From CAWBYL01 sp963793025 (GTDB lineage Bacteria > Actinomycetota > Acidimicrobiia > Acidimicrobiales > Acidimicrobilacustridaceae): a DNA stretch of 64,000 nucleotides. Shown one piece after another: positions 35,906 through 43,667 of this stretch. Every line of letters starts with the position of its first letter. The stretch's first letter is position 1. The stretch spans positions 124,001 to 188,000 of the forward strand of contig CAWBYL010000004.1 in assembly GCA_963793025.1 (NCBI GenBank), in the 5' to 3' direction. Under the pieces are notes generated by a model that was not told where the DNA came from, ran no database searches, and was given only the letters and a program-made list of their open reading frames with translations. The position numbers and the translations under genes were made by a program.

Positions 35906-35936
35906 TCTTCTCTTTCAAAGAGATTATTGATATCAT
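35899..35936. promoter_or_regulatory. Rieske-gene promoter region with a 15-bp palindrome
   Basis: TCTCTTT-C-AAAGAGA (35909-35923) is a perfect inverted repeat. It overlaps a weak copy of the recurrent site, GAAAT-GAT-CTTCT (35899-35911). An AT-rich run ends in TATCAT (35931-35936), a likely -10, 34 bases before the Rieske ATG. The low GC of this stretch is striking against its surroundings. Confidence 0.5.
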
Positions 35937-35970
35937 GGCCGCACCGATCGCCTGGAGGGACTGAACGAAC

Positions 35971-37266
35971 ATGGCTCACTTCGAGAAGCCGGCCGAGGGT
36001 ACGTGGACCGAGCACTACCCCGATCTGGGCACCGCTCCGGTCACCTACGAGGACTCGATCTCGCCCGAGCACTACGAGCTCGAGCGTGAGGCGATCTTCC
36101 GCCGGACCTGGTTGAACGTCGGGCGGATCGAGCAGGTTCGTCGGGCCGGCCACTACTTCACCAAGGAGCTCGATGCCGCCGGTACCGCGGTGATCGTCGT
36201 CCGCAGCGGTGACGGCGAGATCCGGGCTTTCCACAACATCTGTCGTCACCGGGGCAACAAGCTCGTGTGGAACGACTTCCCCCACGAGGAGACCAGCGGC
36301 ACCTGCCGGCAGTTCACCTGCAAGTACCACGGCTGGCGCTACGACCTCGAGGGTGCGCTCACCTTCGTGCAACAGGAGTCGGAGTTCTTCGAGACCGACT
36401 GGTCGAGGTGGGGTCTGGTCGCCCTGCGGTGCGAGGTGTGGGAGGGGTTCATCTTCGTGAACCTCGATCCTGACGCCGCACCGCTGACAGAGTTCATGGG
36501 CGGGCTCGGCGCCGGCCTCGAGGGCTACCCGTTCGACGACATGACCGAGGTCTACAAGTACCGGGCCGAGATCGGGAGCAACTGGAAGCTGTTCATCGAC
36601 GCCTTCGCCGAGTTCTACCACGCACCGATCCTGCACGCGAAGCAGGCCACGGCCGAGGAATCCCGCAAGCTCAGCGGCTACGGGTACGAGGCGCTCGCCT
36701 ACGAGATCGACGGCCCCCACGGCATGGTCTCGTCGTGGGGAGGCATGGCCCCGCCCAAGGATCCGAGCATGGTCAAGCCCATCGAACGGGTGCTGCGCAG
36801 CGGCCTCTTCGGCCCGTGGGATCCACCCGACCTCCCCGGCCTGGCCGAGCTGCCCCCCGGCGTGAACCCCTCGCGGCACCGCACCTGGGGAATCGACTCG
36901 TTCGTCTTCTTCCCCAACTTCATGCTGTTGATCTGGGCACCGGGCTGGTACCTCACCTACCACTACTGGCCGACGTCCTACAACACCCACATCTTCGAGG
37001 GGAACCTGTACTTCGTGCCCCCGAAGAACGCCACCGACCGTCTGCGTCAGGAGCTCGCCGCGGTCACGTTCAAGGAGTACGCCCTCCAGGACGGCAACAC
37101 GCTGGAGGCCACGCAGTCGATGCTCGAGACCAGGGTCGTCACCGAGTTCCCGCTGAACGACCAGGAGATCCTCCTGCGCCACCTCCACAAGACGGCCCGC
37201 GACCACGTGACCGATTTCCAGAAGGGCCTCCTCGACACGCCCGTCGAGATCCCCTCCCCCTCGTGA
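35971..37266 (+). CDS. Rieske ring-hydroxylating oxygenase, alpha subunit
   Basis: Oxygenase of 431 residues. The Rieske cluster ligands are CRH (in FHNICRHRGNKLVW) and CKYH (in TCKYHGWRYD), separated by 23 residues instead of the usual 15-17, an insertion of about six. The mononuclear iron site is DAFAEFYHAPILH; Glu stands where the bridging Asp is normally found, as in carnitine oxygenase CntA. The insertion and Glu suggest a less common subgroup. No beta subunit is present, so it is probably a homotrimer. Electrons may come from the reductase at 30858-31931. A 110-residue unknown protein follows by 13 bases. Confidence 0.88.
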   Translation: MAHFEKPAEGTWTEHYPDLGTAPVTYEDSISPEHYELEREAIFRRTWLNVGRIEQVRRAGHYFTKELDAAGTAVIVVRSGDGEIRAFHNICRHRGNKLVWNDFPHEETSGTCRQFTCKYHGWRYDLEGALTFVQQESEFFETDWSRWGLVALRCEVWEGFIFVNLDPDAAPLTEFMGGLGAGLEGYPFDDMTEVYKYRAEIGSNWKLFIDAFAEFYHAPILHAKQATAEESRKLSGYGYEALAYEIDGPHGMVSSWGGMAPPKDPSMVKPIERVLRSGLFGPWDPPDLPGLAELPPGVNPSRHRTWGIDSFVFFPNFMLLIWAPGWYLTYHYWPTSYNTHIFEGNLYFVPPKNATDRLRQELAAVTFKEYALQDGNTLEATQSMLETRVVTEFPLNDQEILLRHLHKTARDHVTDFQKGLLDTPVEIPSPS

Positions 37267-37279
37267 CCAGGAGCCATCG

Positions 37280-37612
37280 ATGACCGCCGTCCTCCCCGCC
37301 GGGTTCGCCGACCTCGAGCCCTTCGCCGCCGACTGGTCGCGGCGTACCGAGGCCGAGCGCTACGCGCAGCGCCTCGACAGCTCGATGGCCGAGCTCCAGG
37401 CCTTCTACGACGTGGCCTTCCCCCGGCTGCCCGATGCCATGGCCCATCTCGACCAGTACGAGCTGAGTGCGTTGCCGGAGGACGCCACGCGGCTCCTGTG
37501 GCTCTGCTACTCGCTGGTGAACGTCTCGTTCCCCGTCGAGGTGTGGCGCCAGCCACGGGTCCCCGACAGCGGTGCGGCCACCATGGACGCCGTCCTCGAG
37601 CCCTCGGTCTGA
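37280..37612 (+). CDS. unknown 110-residue protein linked to the Rieske oxygenase
   Basis: I do not recognise a family. The protein is acidic and predicted mostly helical, with RRTEAERYAQRLDSSMAELQ near residue 20, a middle segment FYDVAFPRLPDAMAHLDQYE and a hydrophobic patch LLWLCYSLVNVSFPVEVW before a short C-terminal tail. No signal peptide or cofactor motif is visible. It lies 13 bases after the Rieske gene with its own GAGC-type spacing and is probably cotranscribed. An accessory role for the oxygenase (assembly, substrate handling) is a guess from position only. Confidence 0.7.
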   Translation: MTAVLPAGFADLEPFAADWSRRTEAERYAQRLDSSMAELQAFYDVAFPRLPDAMAHLDQYELSALPEDATRLLWLCYSLVNVSFPVEVWRQPRVPDSGAATMDAVLEPSV

Positions 37613-37665
37613 CGCCGTCGAGGACGGCTCCCTCCGCCTCGACGCTCCTCGGCCCGGGGTCGCGG

Positions 37666-37700
37666 AGAACTGTGTTCTAGGTCACAAAAAACTCTCTTCT
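37666..37700. promoter_or_regulatory. tandem operators upstream of tetR
   Basis: AGAAC-TGT-GTTCT (37666-37678) is a perfect 13-bp palindrome, and AAAAC-TCT-CTTCT (37688-37700) matches 8 of 10 arm positions; their centres are 22 bases apart, about two helical turns. They lie 50-84 bases before the TetR-family gene at 37750, the position expected for autoregulation. Confidence 0.6.
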
Positions 37701-37749
37701 TCGCTGACGGAGACCTCGGTCTACCCATGGACGGACTAGTCTCTCGCCC

Positions 37750-38478
37750 GTGACGAAGGAACCGTCCTCCGACTCCTCGACCGCCGGCGCCGCTCCGACG
37801 TGGCGGGAGCTGGCCGTCGCCCGGTCGCTCGATTCGGCCCGCACGCGGGCCGAGAGCCGGGTGCAGCGGTTCCTCGACGCCGCCATGGAGCTCATGGAGG
37901 AGAACGCCGGCAAGGACTTCACGGTGCAGGAGGTCGTCGAGCGCTCGGGCCAGTCGCTCCGCAGCTTCTACCAGTACTTCGGGGGCAAGCACGAGCTGCT
38001 TCTCGCCCTCTTCGAGGAGCTGGTGCGCTCCAGCGCCGAGACCCTGGAGCGCCAGCTGGACGGAGTCGAGGACCCCCTCGAGCGCCTGCACGTCTTCGTG
38101 GTCGAGCACTACCGGATGTCGCGCCCGCGCACGAACAGCAAGGCGTCGGGGCCCAAGTCGACCAAGGGCGGGACCAAGGGCGCGCCCACCACCCCGGTGA
38201 TGGTCGACTTCGCCCAACGCCTGCTCACCGACCATCCCGCCGAGGCGGCCCGGGCCTTCGCCCCGATCGTCGCCCTGTTCAACGAGATCCTCGACGGGGC
38301 CAGCACCGCCGGTGTCATCCGGCCGGGGCTGCGCAACAGCTTCCTGTCGGGAACCATGCTCGAGGCCATCATGTTCAACGCCTTCTCCTCGACCATCGCC
38401 GGCGTCTCGGTGCGCAAGGAGGCGGACCCGGCTGAGGAGCTGTGGGACCTCCTGGTCAACGGCATCGGCGTCCGCTGA
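37750..38478 (+). CDS. TetR-family transcriptional regulator
   Basis: Regulator of 242 residues. The N-terminal helix-turn-helix is FTVQEVVERSGQSLRSFYQY followed by FGGKHELLLALFEE, the classic TetR DNA-binding domain (about residues 45-92). A Lys/Gly/Thr-rich insert (SKASGPKSTKGGTKGAPTT) around residue 127-145 in the ligand domain is unusual and may be a flexible loop. It reads from a GTG. Two palindromes lie directly upstream. It is a leading candidate for the factor that recognises the 13-bp motif seen across this region, probably as a repressor released by an acyl-CoA or substrate. Confidence 0.87.
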   Translation: MTKEPSSDSSTAGAAPTWRELAVARSLDSARTRAESRVQRFLDAAMELMEENAGKDFTVQEVVERSGQSLRSFYQYFGGKHELLLALFEELVRSSAETLERQLDGVEDPLERLHVFVVEHYRMSRPRTNSKASGPKSTKGGTKGAPTTPVMVDFAQRLLTDHPAEAARAFAPIVALFNEILDGASTAGVIRPGLRNSFLSGTMLEAIMFNAFSSTIAGVSVRKEADPAEELWDLLVNGIGVR

Positions 38479-38491
38479 CGGACCGGGACGG

Positions 38492-39748
38492 TCAGGCGGC
38501 CCCGTCGTGACGGTGGATCGTTCCGCCCTTCATCACGAACGACACCTGCTCGGTGAGGGTGATGTCGTCGAGAGGATTGCCGGGCACAGCCACCACGTCG
38601 GCTCGTAGCCCCGCGTCGAGTCGCCCGCGGTCGTCGACGTCGATGAGCTCGGCGGCCACGAGGGTGGCCGACCGGATGGCCTGCAGCGGTGTCATCCCCC
38701 GATCGACGAGGGCGACCAGCTCCTTGGCGTTGCGGCCGTGGGGGATGGCCGGGGCGTCGGTGCCGCACGCCACCTTCACCCCCCGCTCGATGGCCCGGCT
38801 GATGGTCCGACGGGCCTGAGGGAAGACCTCGGCCGCCTTGGCCTGCAGCTCCGGTGCCGCGTGGGAGGTGTCCATGGCCTCGCTCAGGTAGGTCGTGGCC
38901 ACGAGGAACGTGCCCCGCTCGACGAGCAGGTCGATGGTGGCGTCGCTCATCAGCGACCCGTGCTCGATGCAGTCGATGCCCGACTCGACCGCCACCCGCA
39001 CCGCCTCGTCGCCGTGGCAGTGGGCGGCGACCCTGAGCCCGGCGCGGTGGGCTTCGTCGGCGATGGCCTCGAGCTCCTCGGTGGAGTACTGCCGGGCCCC
39101 GGCCGGGCCGGTGTGGGACATCACGCCCCCGGACGCGCTGACCTTGATCAGCTGGGCGCCGTACTTGATCTGGTAGCGGACGGCCTTGCGCACCTCCGGC
39201 ACGCCGTCGGCGATGCCCTCTTCGAGGGTGATGGGCAGCACGTGGGGTGCCAGGTTCTGGAAGACGGTGGGGTCGAGGTGTCCGCCGGTGGGGGAGATGG
39301 CGTGACCGGCGGGGACCACGTTGGGGCCGTCGACCCAACCCAGGTCGATCGCCTTCTTGAGGGCGACATCGAGCAGGAGACCGCCGGTCTGGACGAACAG
39401 GCCGAGGTTGCGGACGGTCGTGAAGCCGGCCCGCAGGGTCCGTCGGCCGTTGGCCACCGCCCGCAGCGTGCGCACCGCGGGATCCTCCTGCACGGGGATC
39501 AGGGGACTCCGGTGGTCGGGGCCACCCATGAACAGGTTGACCTCCATGTCCATCAGCCCCGGCAACAGGGTGACGTCGCCCAGGTCGAGGGTGACGGCGT
39601 CGGCGGGCACGGAGCGAGGCGCGACCTCCAGGATGCGGCCGTCCTGGACCAGCAGGTCCCCTGGTTCGACGATCACACCGGCGGCGACGTCGAGCATCCG
39701 ATGGCTCACGAGGTGGACGGGCGGCTGCGGTGTACGAGGACGAGCCAT
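38492..39748 (-). CDS. amidohydrolase-superfamily protein lacking the HxH metal motif
   Basis: Imidazolonepropionase/prolidase-like TIM-barrel of 418 residues. The beta-sandwich start and the region AGFTTVRNLG are normal, as are AHCHGDEAVR, IDCIEHGSL and VACGTDAPA, which supply later metal ligands. At the first metal site, however, LLPGLMDMEVNLFMGG replaces the family's PGxxDxHxH: both histidines are gone. It may bind a single metal or use other ligands. AAGGAG precedes ATG 39748; the open frame continuing to 41299 is read-through opposite another gene. It converges with the TetR gene. Confidence 0.8.
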   Translation of the reverse strand: MARPRTPQPPVHLVSHRMLDVAAGVIVEPGDLLVQDGRILEVAPRSVPADAVTLDLGDVTLLPGLMDMEVNLFMGGPDHRSPLIPVQEDPAVRTLRAVANGRRTLRAGFTTVRNLGLFVQTGGLLLDVALKKAIDLGWVDGPNVVPAGHAISPTGGHLDPTVFQNLAPHVLPITLEEGIADGVPEVRKAVRYQIKYGAQLIKVSASGGVMSHTGPAGARQYSTEELEAIADEAHRAGLRVAAHCHGDEAVRVAVESGIDCIEHGSLMSDATIDLLVERGTFLVATTYLSEAMDTSHAAPELQAKAAEVFPQARRTISRAIERGVKVACGTDAPAIPHGRNAKELVALVDRGMTPLQAIRSATLVAAELIDVDDRGRLDAGLRADVVAVPGNPLDDITLTEQVSFVMKGGTIHRHDGAA

Positions 39749-39865
39749 GGTGCTCCTTGGGGCGAGCCAGCGGACGGGGGGGCAACGCCCTTTCCGCTGG
39801 GCGCGAGCGAGATTATCAGAACCGCTGCGGGCGACGGAGAACGGGCCGGTGCGGTTCGCGCGACG

Positions 39866-40639
39866 ATGCCTCTCGTGAGCGACGGCGCAGCACTCCAGGA
39901 CCTGACCGGGAAGGTGGCCGTCGTGACCGGTGGCTCCCGTGGCATCGGGCGGGCGATCGTGCAGGCCCTGGCCGAGGCCGGCGCCGAGGTGGTGATCTCC
40001 TCCCGGAAGCTCGACGCCTGCGAGCGGGCGGCCGACGAGGTGACCTCGGCCACCGGTAAGCGGGCGGTCGCCATCGCCGCCCACGTCGGTCGGTGGGACG
40101 ACTGCAACCGGCTCGTCGCCGACACGCTCGAGCAGATGGGCCGCCTCGACGTGTTCGTCAACAACGCCGGGATGTCTCCGCTGTACGAGAGCCTGGACGC
40201 CGTCACCGAGGAGCTCTACGACAAGACGTTCGCCGTCAACCTCAAGGGGCCCTTCCGGCTGGCCGTGCTGGCCGGCACGCACATGGTCGCCCACGACGGT
40301 GGCTCGATCATCAACATCGGCACCACCGGCTCGCTCGTGGCCAGCACCAACGAGCTGCCCTACGCCTGCGCCAAGGCCGGGCTCAACGCGCTGACCGTCG
40401 GGCTGGCCGAGGCCTTCGCCCCGTCGGTCCGGGTGAACGCCATCCTCCCCGGCCCCTTCCTCACCGACGTCACCAACTCCTGGTCGGAAGAGGCCCGAGA
40501 AGGTGGCTTCGTGCCCCTCGGTCGGCTGGGCCGCCCCGAGGAGATCGCTCCGTTGGCCCTGCACCTGGCCAGCGCGGCGTCGAGCTACACCACCGGCGCC
40601 ATCATCCGGGTCGACGGGGGCATCACCCGGAAGGTCTGA
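39866..40639 (+). CDS. short-chain dehydrogenase/reductase
   Basis: SDR of 257 residues. The loop VVTGGSRGIGRAIVQALA, NNAG in FVNNAGMSPLY, the serine region INIGTTGSLV and catalytic YACAKAG are present; the C-terminus reads YTTGAIIRVDGGITRKV. The Arg in SSRKLDA after strand two suggests NADP(H). It is very similar in layout to the SDR at 57451. It starts about 118 bases from the divergent amidohydrolase and converges with, and overlaps by 17 bases, the TetR gene at 40623. GTG 39875 is an alternative start. Confidence 0.86.
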   Translation: MPLVSDGAALQDLTGKVAVVTGGSRGIGRAIVQALAEAGAEVVISSRKLDACERAADEVTSATGKRAVAIAAHVGRWDDCNRLVADTLEQMGRLDVFVNNAGMSPLYESLDAVTEELYDKTFAVNLKGPFRLAVLAGTHMVAHDGGSIINIGTTGSLVASTNELPYACAKAGLNALTVGLAEAFAPSVRVNAILPGPFLTDVTNSWSEEAREGGFVPLGRLGRPEEIAPLALHLASAASSYTTGAIIRVDGGITRKV

Positions 40640-41306
40640 CGGTGGACGAGCCCGATCCGGCTCGTACGCAGAAGGCGACGAGGTGGGCGGTCTCCGCCTT
40701 CGTCGGCCGGCTCTTCTCCCAGAGGTGGTCGGTGAGGCGACCGACGACGGCGTGCCCGGCCAGGGCGGCATCGAGGTCGGGGTCGGGGCTGCCGAGGGCG
40801 GTGAACGGATCGCGCAGCAGGAGGGCGAGGGGGGCGCTGACCGACGGCCTCGACGAGCCCGACGCCAGCAGGTTGCCCGAGTTCCACATGACCGCCAGCG
40901 TGGTGGCGGCGATCTCCTCGTCGGCGGCCTGGCCCATGACGCCGCCGACCCAGCGGCGCACCTGGTCCTCGGGGGACCGCTCCTTGGCCATCTGGTGGAC
41001 CAGGTAGCTCCGCAGCCGCTCGGCCCCGTCCTCGACGATGGCGGCGACGAGGACGTCCTTGGAGGGGAAGTACCGGTAGAAGGCGTCGTTGGAGAGACCG
41101 GCTGCGGCCACGATGTCGGCCACCCGTGGGCGCGACGTGGTGCCGCACCGGCCCATGACGTCGCGCCCGGCGTCGAGGAGGCGGCGCACCTCGCTCGAGT
41201 AGTCGGGCGCCCGGTTGGCCAGCGTCTGGCGGGCGATGCGCTCGGCCACATCCCCCGTCGGCTGGGTTCCAACCGAGTTCTGGCTGTTGCTAGTTGCATT
41301 CTGCAT
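40623..41306 (-). CDS. TetR-family transcriptional regulator
   Basis: Regulator of about 227 residues. The DNA-binding domain is PRVADIVAAAGLSNDAFYRY followed by FPSKDVLVAAIVED. I choose ATG 41306: TATGAT stands exactly 7 bases upstream on the minus strand, giving a leaderless transcript. Earlier ATGs at 41318 and 41348 would begin inside or beyond the operator. The perfect palindrome 41308-41326 lies immediately upstream of this start and covers its -10, so autorepression is expected. The divergent operon of ACAD and phosphotransferase is the obvious second target. Confidence 0.85.
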   Translation of the reverse strand: MQNATSNSQNSVGTQPTGDVAERIARQTLANRAPDYSSEVRRLLDAGRDVMGRCGTTSRPRVADIVAAAGLSNDAFYRYFPSKDVLVAAIVEDGAERLRSYLVHQMAKERSPEDQVRRWVGGVMGQAADEEIAATTLAVMWNSGNLLASGSSRPSVSAPLALLLRDPFTALGSPDPDLDAALAGHAVVGRLTDHLWEKSRPTKAETAHLVAFCVRAGSGSSTVRPSG

Positions 41307-41326
41307 CTCCAGAATCATATTCTGGA
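41294..41326. promoter_or_regulatory. divergent promoters covered by a perfect 19-bp palindrome
   Basis: TCCAGAAT-CAT-ATTCTGGA (41308-41326) is a perfect 8-3-8 inverted repeat containing AGAAT-CAT-ATTCT. Plus strand: TTGCAT (41294-41299), 18-base spacer, TATTCT (41318-41323). Minus strand: TATGAT (41319-41314), then 7 bases to ATG 41306. Both -10 elements lie inside the palindrome, so one bound TetR dimer could shut both promoters. A half-site ATTCT (41298-41302) lies one to two turns away. Confidence 0.65.
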
Positions 41327-41346
41327 ATCCAGGGGAAGGGGGCCAC

Positions 41347-42648
41347 ATGGGGTGGGACTTCGAGACCGATCCGGCGTATCAGGCCAAGCTCGACTGGGCC
41401 GACGAGTTCGTGCGCGAGGAGGTGGAACCGCTCGACCTGGTCTGGCCGGGCAAGGCCTTCTGGCCGCCCGACGACACCGTGCGCAAGGTCATCGACCCGT
41501 TGAAGGAGGAGGTGCGCCGTCAGGACCTCTGGGCCACGCACCTCGGGCCCGAGCTGGGCGGCAAGGGGCACGGCCAGCTGCAGCTGTCGCTGCTCAACGA
41601 GATCCTGGGCCGGTCGCAATGGGCCCCCATCATCTTCGGCTGCCAGGCCCCTGACACCGGCAACGCCGAGATCATCGCCCACTACGGCACCGAGGCCCAG
41701 AAGGAGCGCTACCTGCGGCCGCTCCTCGAGGGCGAGGTCTTCTCCTGCTACTCGATGACCGAACCTCAGGGTGGCTCGGACCCGACGTTGTTCACCACCC
41801 GCGCCGTGAAGGACGGCGACGAGTGGGTGATCAACGGGTGGAAGTACTTCTCCTCCAACGCCCGCACCGCGTCGTTCCTCATCGTGATGGCCGTGTCGGA
41901 TCCCGACACGAGCGCCTACCAGGGCATGTCCATGTTCCTGGTCCCGACCGACACCCCCGGCGTCAACATCGTGCGCAACTCGGGGCTGGCGGGGGAGAGC
42001 GAGGAGGAGGGCATGCACGCCCTCATCCACTACGAGGACGTCCGGGTACCGGCCGACGCCCTGCTCGGGGGCGAGGGCCAGGCCTTCGCCGTGGCCCAGA
42101 CCCGCCTCGGTGGGGGCCGAATCCACCACGCCATGCGCACCATCGGCATGGCCCAGATGGGCCTCGACGCCATGTGCGAGCGCGCGCTCAGCCGGGAGGT
42201 CTCCGGTGGGCGACTCTCCGAGAAGCAGTTCGTGCAGGGCTACATCGCCGACTCCTACGCCCAGCTCATGCAGTTCCGGCTCTACGTGCTCTACACGGCC
42301 TGGTCGATCGACCGGCACAACGACTACCTGAAGGTCCGCAAGGACATCGCCGCCATCAAGGTGACGATGCCCACGGTGCTGCACGACATCGCCTGGCGGA
42401 CCATCCAGGTCCACGGCGCGCTGGGCGTCAGCAACGAGATGCCCTTCTCCCAGATGATGATGGGAGCGAGCGTCATGGGTCTGGCCGACGGTCCCACCGA
42501 GGTGCACAAGGTCACCGTGGCCAAGCAGGTGCTCCGTGACTACGAGCCCAGCCCGGGGCTGTGGCCGACCCAGTACCTGCCGACCCGCCGGGAGGCCGCC
42601 CTGGCCAAGTACGCCGACGTCCTCGAGCACGAAGTGGGGAACCTCTGA
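41347..42648 (+). CDS. acyl-CoA dehydrogenase, ACAD10/11-like
   Basis: ACAD of 433 residues. Motifs are FGCQAPDTGNAEIIAHYGTE, CYSMTEPQGGSDPTLFTTRA and, at the end, LADGPTEVHKVTVAKQVLRD with the glutamate in place. This longer form with a DGPTE-type end resembles the ACAD domain of mammalian ACAD10/ACAD11 and bacterial LvaC. GGAAGGGGG precedes ATG 41347. The next gene, a phosphotransferase, starts on the last base of its stop (TGATG). In the known pathway the phosphotransferase phosphorylates a 4-hydroxyacyl-CoA and the ACAD removes the phosphate to give an enoyl-CoA. Confidence 0.87.
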   Translation: MGWDFETDPAYQAKLDWADEFVREEVEPLDLVWPGKAFWPPDDTVRKVIDPLKEEVRRQDLWATHLGPELGGKGHGQLQLSLLNEILGRSQWAPIIFGCQAPDTGNAEIIAHYGTEAQKERYLRPLLEGEVFSCYSMTEPQGGSDPTLFTTRAVKDGDEWVINGWKYFSSNARTASFLIVMAVSDPDTSAYQGMSMFLVPTDTPGVNIVRNSGLAGESEEEGMHALIHYEDVRVPADALLGGEGQAFAVAQTRLGGGRIHHAMRTIGMAQMGLDAMCERALSREVSGGRLSEKQFVQGYIADSYAQLMQFRLYVLYTAWSIDRHNDYLKVRKDIAAIKVTMPTVLHDIAWRTIQVHGALGVSNEMPFSQMMMGASVMGLADGPTEVHKVTVAKQVLRDYEPSPGLWPTQYLPTRREAALAKYADVLEHEVGNL

Positions 42649-43667
42649 TGATCGACACCGACCGCCTGGCCACCTGGCTCGACGGGCAGGAGGTACCCGG
42701 CAAGGGTGAGCCGATCAGTGCCGCCTTCGTGTCCGGTGGCACCCAGAACGAGATCTACGAGATCACCCGCGGGGACCTCCACGGTGCCCTGCGCATGCCC
42801 CCGACCAGCGCCCCCGAGGCGCGCGACGTCGGCATCCACCGTGAATGGCGGATCATCCAGGCCCTGGACGGCACCGAGGTGCCCCACACCGAGGCCATCG
42901 CCTACTGCGACGACAGCTCGGTGCTGGGCCGGCCCTTCTACGTCATGGGGTGGGTGGACGGCTGGTCGCCGATGGGTCTGACCGATGGTTGGCCGGAACC
43001 CTTCGCCACCGACCTCGACGCCCGCCGGGGGCTGGCCTTCGAACTGGTCGACGGGATCGCCCGCCTGTCGAAGGTCGACTGGCGGGCGGCCGGTCTCGAG
43101 GACCTTGGCCGGCCCGATGGCTTCCACGAACGCCAGGTCGACCGGTGGACGGCCTTCCTCGAGCGGATCAAGGGCCGCGACCTGCCCGGCTTCGACGAGG
43201 CGGCGGCGTGGCTCCGAGCCCACCAGCCGATCGACTTCGTCCCCGGCCTCATGCACGGCGACTACCAGTTCGCCAACGTCATGTACCGAAACGGTGGGCC
43301 GGCCCGCCTGGCCGCCATCGTCGACTGGGAGATGGGAACCGTCGGGGACCCGAAGCTCGATCTCGGGTGGGTCGTGCACGGCTGGCCCGAGGACCCCGAC
43401 CTGGCCGACAACGAGATCTCCTACGTGGACATGAGCGGCATGCCCAGCCGGTCGGAGGTGGTCGCCCGCTACGGCGAGGTGTCGGGCCGGCAGGTCGACG
43501 ACATCGACTACTACTGCGTGCTGGCCAAGTGGAAGCTGGCCGTCGTGCTCGAGCAGGGCTTCCAGCGGGCCGGTGACAACCCGACCCTGCAGGCCTACGG
43601 GCCGGTGATCCTGGAGCTCATGGCCTCGGCCGCCGACCTGGCCGAGAGCACGGACTACCGGGGATGA
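42648..43667 (+). CDS. APH-type phosphotransferase, partner of the ACAD (LvaA/ACAD10-like)
   Basis: Aminoglycoside-phosphotransferase-fold kinase of 339 residues. The N-lobe has FVSGGTQNEIYEI and the catalytic loop is LMHGDYQFANVMYR, with the metal-binding segment AIVDWEMGTVGDPKLDLGW. Such kinases next to an ACAD act on hydroxyacyl-CoA rather than antibiotics; LvaA of Pseudomonas putida is the precedent. The start codon overlaps the ACAD stop and its own end overlaps the crotonase start (ATGA), so three proteins are made in a coupled way. The longer open frame upstream of 42648 is not used. Confidence 0.86.
   Translation: MIDTDRLATWLDGQEVPGKGEPISAAFVSGGTQNEIYEITRGDLHGALRMPPTSAPEARDVGIHREWRIIQALDGTEVPHTEAIAYCDDSSVLGRPFYVMGWVDGWSPMGLTDGWPEPFATDLDARRGLAFELVDGIARLSKVDWRAAGLEDLGRPDGFHERQVDRWTAFLERIKGRDLPGFDEAAAWLRAHQPIDFVPGLMHGDYQFANVMYRNGGPARLAAIVDWEMGTVGDPKLDLGWVVHGWPEDPDLADNEISYVDMSGMPSRSEVVARYGEVSGRQVDDIDYYCVLAKWKLAVVLEQGFQRAGDNPTLQAYGPVILELMASAADLAESTDYRG

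Noticed and set aside
39749..41299. Minus-strand extension of the amidohydrolase frame to 935 codons
   Set aside because: It runs antisense through an intact SDR gene and into the TetR region; AAGGAG and a family-type N-terminus place the start at 39748.
42648..43667. Antibiotic-resistance aminoglycoside phosphotransferase
   Set aside because: The fold is shared, but the overlap with an ACAD gene and a crotonase points to a CoA-ester kinase.
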